A DNA stretch of 64,000 nt from Arsenicicoccus cauae (GTDB taxonomy: Bacteria; Actinomycetota; Actinomycetes; Actinomycetales; Dermatophilaceae). The stretch is taken from contig NZ_WLVL01000006.1 of assembly GCF_009707125.1 (NCBI RefSeq), forward strand, positions 62,001-126,000, in the 5' to 3' direction. Below are positions 56,857 to 63,805 of the stretch, one piece after another; position 1 is the first letter of the stretch, and each line of letters starts with the position of its first letter. Below the pieces are notes generated by a model. That model was not told the origin of the DNA. It did not search any database and was given only the letters and a program-made list of their open reading frames with translations. The position numbers were made by a program, and so were the translations under genes.

Positions 56857-57200
56857 TCATGCACCGACCCGGCGACGACCGCCAGCACGGATCGTCCCGC
56901 CGCACGCGAGCACCGCCGAGCGCACGGCCTCGTTGCTGACTCCGAGTCGCGCGGCGACCTGAGCGAGCGTCATCCCACCCGCATAGAGCTGAGCGGCGTC
57001 CTGTCGGATCGCGTCCGGCAACTCCGGGCGACGCGCTGCTAAGCCCGCCAGTCGAGCTATCTCCCGCACGGTGCCGCGATGCACGTTGAATCGCTTTGCC
57101 AGCTCCCGCACGGACCACTCCACTGGCGTAACAGGCGATCAGCGCGGCTCGATTGGAGACACTCAAACGGTTTGAGACTGCCGAGAATTCTCCCGCACGG
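56857..57200 (-). pseudogene. Helix-turn-helix regulator remnant
   Basis: The intact 3' part (56857-57123) encodes 88 residues with two HTH units: VRELAKRFNVHRGTVREIARL and LAQVAARLGVSNEAVRSAVLA, and a basic end GGRRRVGA. The family normally begins with a stretch like SNRLSVSNRAALIACYASG, which is here in another frame at 57126-57190, so a frameshift lies near 57125. Such proteins accompany integrases and may be excision or integration regulators. If translation started at the GTG at 57123 a short HTH protein could still be made. Confidence 0.7.
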
Positions 57201-57405
57201 GGCCGTGCCGAAGAATCTGCATCGCGACCCGCGGGTGCACCCCAAGGTGCACGAGCAGGGTCGCGCACGTATGTCGCGCCGAGTGCACCGCTATCACTGG
57301 CACGCCGGCCTGCTCAGCAGTCCCCACAGCCAAAGCAGGACGCTCAGCGGAGACCCCCAGACCTCCGACCAGCCAAAAGGACGCAAACGAGGGATGCCGC
57401 CGAGC
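57163..57405 (-). pseudogene. Tyrosine integrase, 3' fragment next to attR
   Basis: A leftward frame encodes the end of a phage-type integrase: WLVGGLGVSAERPAL, then EQAGVPVIAVHSARHTC with the box II HxxR arginine, ATLLVHLGVHPRVAMQILRH, and an abrupt end. The final catalytic tyrosine (usually a few residues after Y in the MxxYSH region) is missing, since the frame runs into the HTH remnant. The upstream part is cut by the attR repeat. Thus only about 80 residues of a roughly 400-residue integrase are left. Confidence 0.75.
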
Positions 57406-57450
57406 CTTTGCAAGCAGGGGGTTAGGGGTTCGAGTCCCCTAGGCTCCACC
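57406..57450. repeat. attR: 45-bp direct repeat of tRNA-Ala
   Basis: An exact copy of 50732-50776. It lacks the tRNA 5' half and the final A of CCA, so it is not a functional tRNA. The hairpin 8 bases further on (57458-57487) was most likely the original tRNA-Ala terminator. Confidence 0.95.
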
Positions 57451-57457
57451 CACCGAC

Positions 57458-57487
57458 GAAGCCCTCACCGTCACGGGTGAGGGCTTC
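57458..57487. terminator. Ancestral tRNA-Ala terminator, now after attR
   Basis: GAAGCCCTCACC (57458-57469) pairs perfectly with 57476-57487 over a 6-base loop. It lies directly downstream of the attR repeat and convergent to the DUF2871 gene. Before the island arrived it would have followed tRNA-Ala. Confidence 0.8.
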
Positions 57488-57529
57488 GCGCTGCCCGGGG
57501 CCGACCGTCAGGCCTGGCGGCGGCCGGGG

Positions 57530-57985
57530 TCAGGCGTCGAGACGCTTCTTGAGTCCCATCAGCAGCAGCACCAGCGACACGGTCAGCAGGATGTGCCCCA
57601 GCCCGGAGATGCCCGAGATGGCCGGGCTGGAGGCCGCGGTGCTGCCCAGCACCTGCAGCGTCCCCTTGATCGTCAGCATGGCCACAGTGACGACCAGCCC
57701 GGCGTGGTAGGCCACGAGGAAGGGCTTCCACTGCGCCGTGCGGCTCAGCGCGAAGGCGCGCTCCAGGCCCAGCAGGATCAGGCCGAGCAGCGTCCCGAGC
57801 GCCAGCAGGTGCGTGTGCACGACGGACAGCTGCGTGGCGCCGAGGTAGTCGTGGGCCTTCGTCAGCTCGCGGTAGTACACGCCCCCGAGGAGCCCCAGCG
57901 CCGTGTAGGCGACCACGCCCCAGTAGATCGGCGTCAGGGTGGCCCGGGTCGGTGCATCGGTGCGGGAGGCGGTGGCATTCGTCAT
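57530..57985 (-). CDS. DUF2871 membrane protein
   Basis: A 151-residue protein with four membrane helices (IYWGVVAYTALGLLGGVYYREL; LSVVHTHLLALGTLLGLILLGLE; PFLVAYHAGLVVTVAMLTIKG; GLGHILLTVSLVLLLMGL). Histidines lie within or near helices (VHTHLLALG, YHAGL, GLGHILL), an arrangement that could bind heme or metal. DUF2871 has no known role. The ATG at 57985 lies nine bases after GGAGG; an ATG three codons earlier would be too close to it. Confidence 0.85.
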   Translation of the reverse strand: MTNATASRTDAPTRATLTPIYWGVVAYTALGLLGGVYYRELTKAHDYLGATQLSVVHTHLLALGTLLGLILLGLERAFALSRTAQWKPFLVAYHAGLVVTVAMLTIKGTLQVLGSTAASSPAISGISGLGHILLTVSLVLLLMGLKKRLDA

Positions 57986-58078
57986 ACGGCCCATCCTCCC
58001 CGATGATCCCGACGGCCCCCTCCATCGGAAGGTTGACCGGACCGGTCACCCGCCGAGGACCAGCCCGTAGGACGGGAC

Positions 58079-58106
58079 GGCGGCCCCTCCACCAGGAGGG
58101 GCCGCC
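58079..58106 (-). terminator. Terminator after the YtxH-like gene
   Basis: A perfect 11-bp stem (GGCGGCCCCTC, 58079-58089, with 58096-58106) and a 6-base loop, 26 bases beyond the stop of the leftward gene at 58133. Confidence 0.85.
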
Positions 58107-58132
58107 GTCACGGTGCTCGGTGAGGAGCGGGA

Positions 58133-59038
58133 TCAGATGTCACGCTTGTCGTCGCCGTGACGACCCGCACCGGGGTCGGCGGTCTCGTCGACGACCTGGC
58201 CGGCGCCGTCGTCCGTGCGGTCGAACTCCGTGGCGTTGGAGGGCGTCGTCGCGGCGAAGTCCTCCTGGTCCTTGGCGTCCAGGATCACCGGCTCGGTGGA
58301 GACGGCGCTGAGCGGGTCGCCGGCCTCGTGGTCGGAGACGATCGCGTCGTCAGAGGTCGTGGCGGTGGTCGCCGACGCGTAACCCGTGGCGGCGCCGGCG
58401 CTCGTGCCGATCGTCGAGGAGGCCGGGGTGTAGGGGTCGGCGAGCGGCGTCGCCCACGGGTCGTCTTGCGGGGCGGTCTTCTTGTAGACGACGGCGGCCA
58501 CGGCGGCAGCCGTGGCGAGCAGGCCGAGGGTCACGAGGAGCTTGCCCTGCTTGCGCTCGCGCGCCTTCAGCTCCTTCTTGAGCTGGCGCTTCGACAGGTG
58601 GGTCTTGGGGTAGGAGTCGTCCTTGGCCTTGTCGGCGACCTTCTTGGTGGCGAGCAGGCCGAGCGCGGTCTTGCCGGCGTCCTGCGCCTTGTCGCTGGTG
58701 GCGGCCTTGGCGGTCTTGGCGGCCGCGCCGGCGGCGAGCAGACCCGGCAGCGCCTCCATCAGGTCCTCGATCAGGCCGTTGCCCTTGTCGGCCTTGCTCG
58801 TCTTGGCCTCGACGACGTCGCTGCCGTGGGAGACGGTGTCCTTCACCTTGTCGGCAGCGGCGAGCGCACCCGAGGCGACCGCACCGGCCGCCAGCTTGGG
58901 GGCGGTCATGACGCTGTCCTTGACCTGGGCGGCCTTGTCGCTGGCCGAGCTCGTGAAGGCGTGCGCCTTGTCGGCCGCGTCCTCCTGGGCCAGCTCCAGC
59001 CGGCTCTTCTTCTCGATCTTGTACTTGTTGCGGAACAT
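58133..59038 (-). CDS. YtxH-like membrane protein with helical N-terminus
   Basis: A 301-residue protein. The first 130 residues are a lysine, alanine and aspartate-rich helical stretch (EDAADKAHAFTSSASDKAAQ; KVKDTVSHGSDVVEAKTS) reminiscent of LEA or YtxH stress proteins. A basic segment (KRQLKKELKARERKQGK) precedes one membrane helix near residues 164-185. A disordered acidic tail rich in Thr, Ala and Asp ends the protein. No enzyme motif is seen. The role may be envelope stress or structure, but this is a guess. The ATG at 59038 has AGGAGG upstream. It diverges from the cyclophilin gene. Confidence 0.75.
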   Translation of the reverse strand: MFRNKYKIEKKSRLELAQEDAADKAHAFTSSASDKAAQVKDSVMTAPKLAAGAVASGALAAADKVKDTVSHGSDVVEAKTSKADKGNGLIEDLMEALPGLLAAGAAAKTAKAATSDKAQDAGKTALGLLATKKVADKAKDDSYPKTHLSKRQLKKELKARERKQGKLLVTLGLLATAAAVAAVVYKKTAPQDDPWATPLADPYTPASSTIGTSAGAATGYASATTATTSDDAIVSDHEAGDPLSAVSTEPVILDAKDQEDFAATTPSNATEFDRTDDGAGQVVDETADPGAGRHGDDKRDI

Positions 59039-59146
59039 GAGTCCTCCTGGAGATCGATTCGCGGGGCGTCCAGCGCCCATCTTGCCCGTGTGGGACAACG
59101 CGTGCACGTTTCCGTCGGTTCCTCCCCTACCCGGCCCAGGGGGGTC

Positions 59147-59190
59147 GTATGCCGGGAGTCCGTCGTGCCGACACGACACCACCGGCATAC
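59147..59190. promoter_or_regulatory. Nested inverted repeat upstream of the cyclophilin gene
   Basis: GTATGCCGG (59147-59155) is inverted as CCGGCATAC (59182-59190), and inside lies GTCGTG...CACGAC (about 59162-59177). It forms a possible cruciform in the divergent region between the YtxH-like and cyclophilin genes, 28 bases before the cyclophilin start. It may be an operator; both outer arms are also copies of the GTATGCC motif common in this genome. Confidence 0.5.
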
Positions 59191-59217
59191 CGGGGTCGCC
59201 GTGCGAGGATGAGGCTC

Positions 59218-59703
59218 ATGAACTGGACGCTGCACACCAACCACGGCGACATCTCGATGACCCTCTTCCCCGAGGCTGCCCCCACGACCGTGGGCAAGAT
59301 CACGGGCCTGGCCAAGGACGGCTACTACGACGGCCTGACCTTCCACCGCATCATCCCGGGCTTCATGATCCAGGGCGGCTGCCCCCAGGGCACCGGCACC
59401 GGCCAGCCCGACCAGCCCGGCTTCCCGTTCGACGACGAGATCTCGCCCGACAAGGACTTCACCAAGCCCTACATGCTCGCGATGGCCAACGCCGGCAAGC
59501 GGATGGGCCGCGGCACCAACGGCTCGCAGTTCTTCATCACGGTCGGTGCCACGACCTGGCTGCAGGGCAAGCACACGATCTTCGGCGAGGTGGCGGACCA
59601 GGCGTCGCGCGACGTCGTCGACAAGATCGCCGCCGTGCGCACCGGCGCCATGGACAAGCCGGTCGAGCCGGTCGTGATCGAGAGCGTCACGGTCACCGAC
59701 TGA
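59218..59703 (+). CDS. Cyclophilin-type peptidyl-prolyl isomerase
   Basis: A 161-residue cytoplasmic isomerase that speeds proline cis-trans turns in proteins. FHRIIPGFMIQGG with the catalytic arginine, GTNGSQFFITVGATTWLQGKHTIFG and EPVVIESVTV are all cyclophilin hallmarks. There is no signal peptide. The ATG at 59218 is used because MNWTLHTNHGDI begins the fold; an ATG three codons earlier is possible. Matches the PpiA-type cyclophilin encoded near the origin in mycobacteria. Confidence 0.95.
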   Translation: MNWTLHTNHGDISMTLFPEAAPTTVGKITGLAKDGYYDGLTFHRIIPGFMIQGGCPQGTGTGQPDQPGFPFDDEISPDKDFTKPYMLAMANAGKRMGRGTNGSQFFITVGATTWLQGKHTIFGEVADQASRDVVDKIAAVRTGAMDKPVEPVVIESVTVTD

Positions 59704-59733
59704 GCTCACGCCCCTCGGCGGAACCTCCACGCC

Positions 59734-59787
59734 CGACGGTCCGTTCCCCTCGTCGGCAGCCCCGCTGCCGACCGGGACGGACCGTCG
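59734..59787 (+). terminator. Nested hairpin terminator after the cyclophilin gene
   Basis: An outer 11-bp stem (CGACGGTCCGT, 59734-59744, with 59777-59787) encloses an inner 8-bp stem (GTCGGCAG/CTGCCGAC, 59752-59772) with a 5-base loop. It lies 31 bases after the stop. Confidence 0.85.
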
Positions 59788-59860
59788 CGCCGTCTCCGGC
59801 GAGGTCCACCCCTAGGCTCGGACCCGACACCCGCGCTCCGAACTCGACGAGGACGTGCCG

Positions 59861-60823
59861 ATGAGCTCCTCCTACCCGCCGGTCGACCCGCCGCTCCCGC
59901 CGACTCCCTCCGGGGCCTCGGCGGGCGGCTCAGCTCAGCCGCCGACGTGCCCGCGCCACCCAGACGTCGTCGCGTACGTCCGGTGCAGCCGCTGCGGACG
60001 ACCCGCCTGCCCCCCGTGCCAGCGCCAGGCGTCCGTCGGGATCCACTGCGTCGACTGCGTCCGCGAGTCGGCGCGCACCGCGCCCCGCGCGCGGAACCCC
60101 CTCGGCGGCTCGGCCTCGGCCCTGTCCGTCGGCGGCGGGGCCCCCGCGACCACGGCACTGGTGGCCCTGTGCGTCGTCGTCTACTTCCTGCAGCTGATCG
60201 TCCCGGGCCTCGAGCGTGCCCTGTGGTTCGCGCCGTATGCCGGGCGCGACGAGCCGTGGCGGTTCGTGACGGCGGCGTTCCTGCACGGCGGGGTCACGCA
60301 CATCCTATTCAACATGCTCGCGCTGTGGACCGTCGGCCAGCCGCTCGAGCGGGCGATGGGGATCGCGCGGTTCCTCGCGTTGTTCCTGGTCAGCGCCATC
60401 GGTGGGTCGGTGGGCTATCTGCTGATCGCGCAGGCCACCGCGTCCCCCGGCCAGGTGCTGACCCAGTGGCAGATGAGCTGGTTCCAGCCGACGGTGGGGG
60501 CCTCGGGCGCGGTGTTCGGGTTGTTCGCGGCCGAGCTGGTGCTCGCGCGGCGGCAGGGCCGTGACCTGCGGGCAATGCTGATCTTTCTCGGCATCAACCT
60601 GGTCATCGGCTTCACCGTCCCCAACATCGCGTGGCAGGCGCACCTCGGCGGGTTCGTGACCGGGGCGGCGCTCGCGTCGGTGATGTGGGCGACCCGGACG
60701 CGCGAACGCCAGCGTTGGCAGTGGCCGGGCGTGGCCGCCGTGCTGGCGGTGCTCGTGGTCCTCGCCGTCCTGAAGTACGCCCTGTCACCCCAGATGACGG
60801 GCTTCGTCGTCGGCGGCGCCTGA
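59861..60823 (+). CDS. Rhomboid-family intramembrane protease with zinc finger
   Basis: A 320-residue serine protease of the membrane. The N-terminal part has a B-box-like zinc site: CPRHPDVVAYVRCSRCG with CPPCQ and CVDC (about 30-70). Six or seven membrane helices follow. The catalytic serine is S215 in GASGAVFGL and the histidine H261 in WQAHLGGF. The oxyanion-side stretch ending HILFNMLALW is also present. Substrates are unknown. The ATG at 59861 lies seven bases after AGGA; a GTG two codons earlier is an alternative. Gene order cyclophilin-rhomboid-crgA is conserved in actinobacteria. Confidence 0.93.
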   Translation: MSSSYPPVDPPLPPTPSGASAGGSAQPPTCPRHPDVVAYVRCSRCGRPACPPCQRQASVGIHCVDCVRESARTAPRARNPLGGSASALSVGGGAPATTALVALCVVVYFLQLIVPGLERALWFAPYAGRDEPWRFVTAAFLHGGVTHILFNMLALWTVGQPLERAMGIARFLALFLVSAIGGSVGYLLIAQATASPGQVLTQWQMSWFQPTVGASGAVFGLFAAELVLARRQGRDLRAMLIFLGINLVIGFTVPNIAWQAHLGGFVTGAALASVMWATRTRERQRWQWPGVAAVLAVLVVLAVLKYALSPQMTGFVVGGA

Positions 60824-61123
60824 CCGCCGTCCCCTCCCCCCGTCGGCCCCCCGCGTCCTCGCCCCTCTCAACACAGGGGGGCGGGCCAGCGGGGCGGGCC
60901 AGCGGGGTGGCGGGCCGGCAGGGGCGCGCGGGTGGGTCCACCGGGGTCACAGAGACGACCGGCTGTCCCCACGTCGTCCCCAGGGTTGTCCACCGGGTTG
61001 TCCACACTTTCTGTGGATAACCCGTCTCGATCTCGTCTTACACGGATGTAATTATCCACACGATGGGGATAAGCCTGTGGATAAACCCGTGGTCATCCAC
61101 CGGCGCCGGGCGAGGGGGCGGGG
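60824..61123. other. Rhomboid-crgA intergenic region with a DnaA-box cluster
   Basis: This 300-base gap has two parts. Near the rhomboid stop, GCGGGCCAGCGGG is repeated in tandem (60881-60893 and 60894-60906). From 60986 to 61084 lies a cluster of DnaA boxes: TTGTCCACC 60986-60994, TTGTCCACA 60998-61006, TGTGGATAA 61012-61020, TTATCCACA 61052-61060, TGGGGATAA 61064-61072 (one mismatch) and TGTGGATAA 61076-61084. Between them ACACGGATGTAATTA is unusually AT-rich. No gene is seen. The density matches that of oriC although it lies 24 kb away. Confidence 0.85.
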
Positions 61124-61375
61124 TCAGCGCCAGCGGGTCGTCATCATGAAGCCGACCAGCATCAGGCCGAAGCCGATCCCGAGGTTCCAGTAGAGGATGT
61201 TGGGGATGGGGTACTGCCCCGCGGTGAGGTAGAAGGCGACCACCCACAGCAGCCCGATCAGCATCAGCGTCACCATCACGGGCGCCCACCAGCGGGGGCT
61301 GGGCGCCTTGATCCCCGAGCCCTTCTCGGCGGGCGGGGTGTACGTCGCCTTGCTGCGGCGCTTGGACTCGGGCAC
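61124..61375 (-). CDS. crgA: Cell division protein CrgA
   Basis: An 83-residue protein with a basic cytoplasmic N-terminus (SKRRSKATYTPPAE) and two membrane helices (WWAPVMVTLMLIGLLWVVAFYLT; NLGIGFGLMLVGFMMTT) joined by GQYPIPNI. CrgA is an actinobacterial divisome protein that binds FtsZ and septal synthases. The start is GTG at 61375 with GAGGAG eight bases upstream. It diverges from the DUF881-sortase group, as in most relatives. Confidence 0.95.
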   Translation of the reverse strand: MPESKRRSKATYTPPAEKGSGIKAPSPRWWAPVMVTLMLIGLLWVVAFYLTAGQYPIPNILYWNLGIGFGLMLVGFMMTTRWR

Positions 61376-61456
61376 GGCTCACTCCTCGGTGCGGGGCCCA
61401 CCGGATACGGTAGGTCTCAGGGTCTGACGCACAGCCTAGCCAGGTGAGGAGGAGCC

Positions 61457-62233
61457 ATGGGTGACACCGGTGCCCGCCGCGCGCGCCTCGGACGACTCCT
61501 CTTCGGAAGGCGACCGAGCCTGTGGGGCCTGCTCGTCCCCGTCGTCCTCGTGCTGGCCGGGCTGCTCTTTGCGACCAGCGCCGTCACCGCCGGCGGCCGC
61601 TCGCTGCGACCGTCCGACACACGTGACCTCGCCGGGGTCATCGACGCCCAGGACGCCGCGCTAGAGGCCAAGCAGCGGACGGTCCGCGACCTGTCGGGTC
61701 AGGTCGCGAGCCTCAGCGCACGCAACGCACCGGCCGACTCCCGCCTGCGCGCGATGACACAGCGGGCCGCGGCGCTCGACCGGGCCGCCGGGATGCAGGG
61801 GGTCACGGGGCCCGCGCTGACGGTGACCATGACGGACTCGACGAGGTCGGTGGACAGCTTCGGCGGCGAGTTCACCGCCGACGACCTGGTCATCCACCAG
61901 CAGGACGTGCAGGCGGTCGTCAACGCGATGTGGCGCGGCGGCGCCGAGGCGATGATGATCCAGGACCAGCGCGTGATCTCGACGAGCGCGGTCCGCTGCG
62001 TCGGCAACACCCTGATCCTGCAGGGCCGCGTCTACTCCCCGCCCTTCGTCATCAAGGCGATCGGCGACGTGGACGGCATGCGCCAGACGCTGGACCAGGA
62101 CCCCACGGTCCAGATCATCCAGCAGTACGTCGCTGCCGTCGGCCTCGGCTACGACGTCGCGACGCAGCCGTCGGCGACCTTCCCGGCCTATGACGGGTCC
62201 GCCAAGCTGCGGCATGCGACAGTAGTCGGGTGA
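61457..62233 (+). CDS. DUF881 family protein
   Basis: A 258-residue membrane-anchored protein. One helix (LLVPVVLVLAGLLFATSAV, about 25-43) is followed by a coiled stretch (AALEAKQRTVRDLSGQVASLS) and a domain with the family strands ALTVTMTDST, IHQQDVQAVVNAMWRGGAEAM and PPFVIKAIGDVDGMRQTLD. DUF881 proteins pair with crgA in actinobacteria and sit in division or sporulation clusters; their action is unknown. The ATG at 61457 has GAGGAGGAG upstream; the stop overlaps the sortase start (GTGA). Confidence 0.92.
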   Translation: MGDTGARRARLGRLLFGRRPSLWGLLVPVVLVLAGLLFATSAVTAGGRSLRPSDTRDLAGVIDAQDAALEAKQRTVRDLSGQVASLSARNAPADSRLRAMTQRAAALDRAAGMQGVTGPALTVTMTDSTRSVDSFGGEFTADDLVIHQQDVQAVVNAMWRGGAEAMMIQDQRVISTSAVRCVGNTLILQGRVYSPPFVIKAIGDVDGMRQTLDQDPTVQIIQQYVAAVGLGYDVATQPSATFPAYDGSAKLRHATVVG

Positions 62234-62916
62234 AGGCTGTTCGGGCGATAACGGGGACTGTGGGTGAGCTGCTCATCACCCTTGGTGTGCTGACCTTGCT
62301 CTTCGTGGGCTGGCAGCTGTGGTGGACCGACGTCGCCGCCAACGCCGTGCAGTCTGACACCGTCACCACGCTCAGCGAGGAGTTCCAGCGTCCCGGCCAG
62401 GTCGAGCCCGAGATCGCCCGGCTCAAGGACATCCCCCTGGGCAAGGCCTTCGCGATCGTGCGGATCCCGGCGCTGGGCCGCGACTACGCCGTGCCGGTCG
62501 TCGAGGGGACCACCCGGGACGTGCTGCGCACGGGCATCGGCCACTACGAGGGCACGGCGATGCCCGGCCAGGTGGGCAACTTCGCGATCGCCGGCCATCG
62601 GATGACCTATGGCGGGCCCTTCCGCGACATCGAGAGGGTCCTGCCCGGCGACCGGGTCATCGTCGAGACCGCGCAGACCTACTACGTCTATCGGGTCGGC
62701 CAGCACACCCTCGTGCCCCCCTCCCACGTCGCGGCCATCGCGCCCACGCCCGAGCGTCCCGGCGTGCGCCCCGACAAGCCCTTCATCACCCTCACCGCCT
62801 GCCATCCCAAGTACGCCGCCCAGCAGCGCTGGATCGTGCACGGCGAGCTGGAGCGCGCCATACCGCGCAGCACGGGCCTGCCGGCCGGCTATCTGGACCT
62901 GACGGGAGACCGTTGA
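62230..62916 (+). CDS. Class E sortase
   Basis: A 228-residue sortase that cuts a LAxTG-type signal and joins secreted proteins to peptidoglycan. One N-terminal helix (about 12-32) anchors it. The catalytic triad is H123 (AGHRMTYGG), C191 (TLTACHPKY) and R200 (QQRWIVHGE). The class E shape and its place between crgA/DUF881 and trpG are typical of high-GC actinobacteria. It starts with GTG at 62230, overlapping the DUF881 stop; its own stop overlaps the next ATG. Confidence 0.94.
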   Translation: MKAVRAITGTVGELLITLGVLTLLFVGWQLWWTDVAANAVQSDTVTTLSEEFQRPGQVEPEIARLKDIPLGKAFAIVRIPALGRDYAVPVVEGTTRDVLRTGIGHYEGTAMPGQVGNFAIAGHRMTYGGPFRDIERVLPGDRVIVETAQTYYVYRVGQHTLVPPSHVAAIAPTPERPGVRPDKPFITLTACHPKYAAQQRWIVHGELERAIPRSTGLPAGYLDLTGDR

Positions 62917-63080
62917 TGTATGCCGCGCTCTGGCGCGCCCTCCCTGGCCCCACCTGGGTGCGGGCGGTCCTGTGCCTGCTGCTGGCGGCGCTCGTGGTGT
63001 GGCTCTGCTTCGAGGTCGTCTTTCCGTGGCTCGCGGACCTCATGCCGTTCAACGACCAGACGGTCGAGCCCGCCGGCTGA
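62916..63080 (+). CDS. 54-residue membrane protein
   Basis: A short protein: MYAALWRALPGPTWVRAV, then a helix of LCLLLAALVVWLCFEVVFPW and a polar end with NDQTVEPAG. The helix (about 19-38) spans the membrane once. Its ATG overlaps the sortase stop (TGATG), which strongly supports translation. The family lies between sortase E and trpG in many actinobacteria, usually unnamed. Role unknown; coupling suggests it aids the sortase. Confidence 0.85.
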   Translation: MYAALWRALPGPTWVRAVLCLLLAALVVWLCFEVVFPWLADLMPFNDQTVEPAG

Positions 63081-63135
63081 GGTCGCGGCTAGGGTGAGGG
63101 GCCGATCCCACCGACCCGCGCCCCGAGGCAGACCC

Positions 63136-63759
63136 ATGACCCGCATCCTCGTCGTCGACAACTACGACTCCTTCGTCTTCACCATCGTGGGCTACCTCCA
63201 GCAGCTCGGTGCGGAGTGCGAGGTCGTGCGCAACGACGCCGTGACGGCGACGGACGGTGCGGACTTCGACGGCGTCCTGGTCTCCCCCGGCCCGGGCACC
63301 CCCGAGGAGGCCGGGGTCTCGATGGCGATGATCGAGGCGTGCGCCGAGCGCGAGCAGCCGATGCTGGGCGTGTGCCTCGGGCACCAGGCGCTCGGCGTCG
63401 TGACCGGTGGCACCGTCTCGCGGGCCCCCGAGCTGCTGCACGGCAAGACGTCCGAGGTGCTGCACGACGGGCGAGGGGTGCTGGCGGGTCTGCCCAGCCC
63501 GTTCACGGCGACGCGCTACCACTCGCTCACGATCGAGCCGGAGACGATCGGGGCGGACCTCGAGGTCACCGGCCGCACCGAGACCGGGATCGTGATGGCC
63601 GTGCAGCACCGCACGCTGCCGCTGCACGGGGTGCAGTTCCACCCTGAGAGCGTGCTCACCGTGGGCGGCCACCGCCTGCTCGCCAACTGGCTCGAGGTGT
63701 GCGGCCTGGACGGTGCGGTGGCCGCGAGCGAGGGTCTGAGCCCGCTGATCCACCGCTGA
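63136..63759 (+). CDS. Glutamine amidotransferase, TrpG/PabA type
   Basis: A 207-residue class I amidotransferase that supplies ammonia from glutamine to anthranilate or aminodeoxychorismate synthase. VVDNYDSFVFTIVGYL opens the fold. The triad is C80 (GVCLGHQALG), H169 and E171 (FHPES). SPGPGTPEEAG is the family loop. Its partner TrpE/PabB is not nearby, as is usual for this copy before pknB in actinobacteria. Whether it serves tryptophan, folate or both cannot be told. Confidence 0.93.
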   Translation: MTRILVVDNYDSFVFTIVGYLQQLGAECEVVRNDAVTATDGADFDGVLVSPGPGTPEEAGVSMAMIEACAEREQPMLGVCLGHQALGVVTGGTVSRAPELLHGKTSEVLHDGRGVLAGLPSPFTATRYHSLTIEPETIGADLEVTGRTETGIVMAVQHRTLPLHGVQFHPESVLTVGGHRLLANWLEVCGLDGAVAASEGLSPLIHR

Positions 63760-63765
63760 GCGTTC

Positions 63766-63796
63766 GCCGGCTGCCGCGCCTCCCCAGGCGCCCGGC
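63766..63796. terminator. Terminator between trpG/pabA and the kinase gene
   Basis: GCGCCT (63776-63781) and AGGCGC (63786-63791) close a CCCC loop, with outer arms GCCGG (63766-63770) and CCGGC (63792-63796). It lies between convergent genes. Confidence 0.6.
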
Positions 63797-63805
63797 GCTC
63801 GGCGA

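Larger units (their letters stand above)
50777..57405. mobile_element. tRNA-Ala-integrated genomic island, decayed
   Basis: A 6.6-kb insertion between two perfect 45-bp repeats of the tRNA-Ala 3' half. Base composition is visibly less GC-rich than the host and ATA, AAG and TTG codons are more common. It contains a frameshifted large serine recombinase (next to attL), a broken hypothetical gene, an intact two-gene operon, a small membrane protein, a broken HTH gene and the 3' end of a tyrosine integrase (next to attR). Two unrelated integrase classes suggest stacked insertions followed by deletion. With no intact integrase the island should be fixed unless helped from elsewhere. Confidence 0.93.

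Noticed and set aside
57406-57450. A second tRNA-Ala gene
   Set aside because: Only the 3' half is present; no D arm or 5' acceptor strand.
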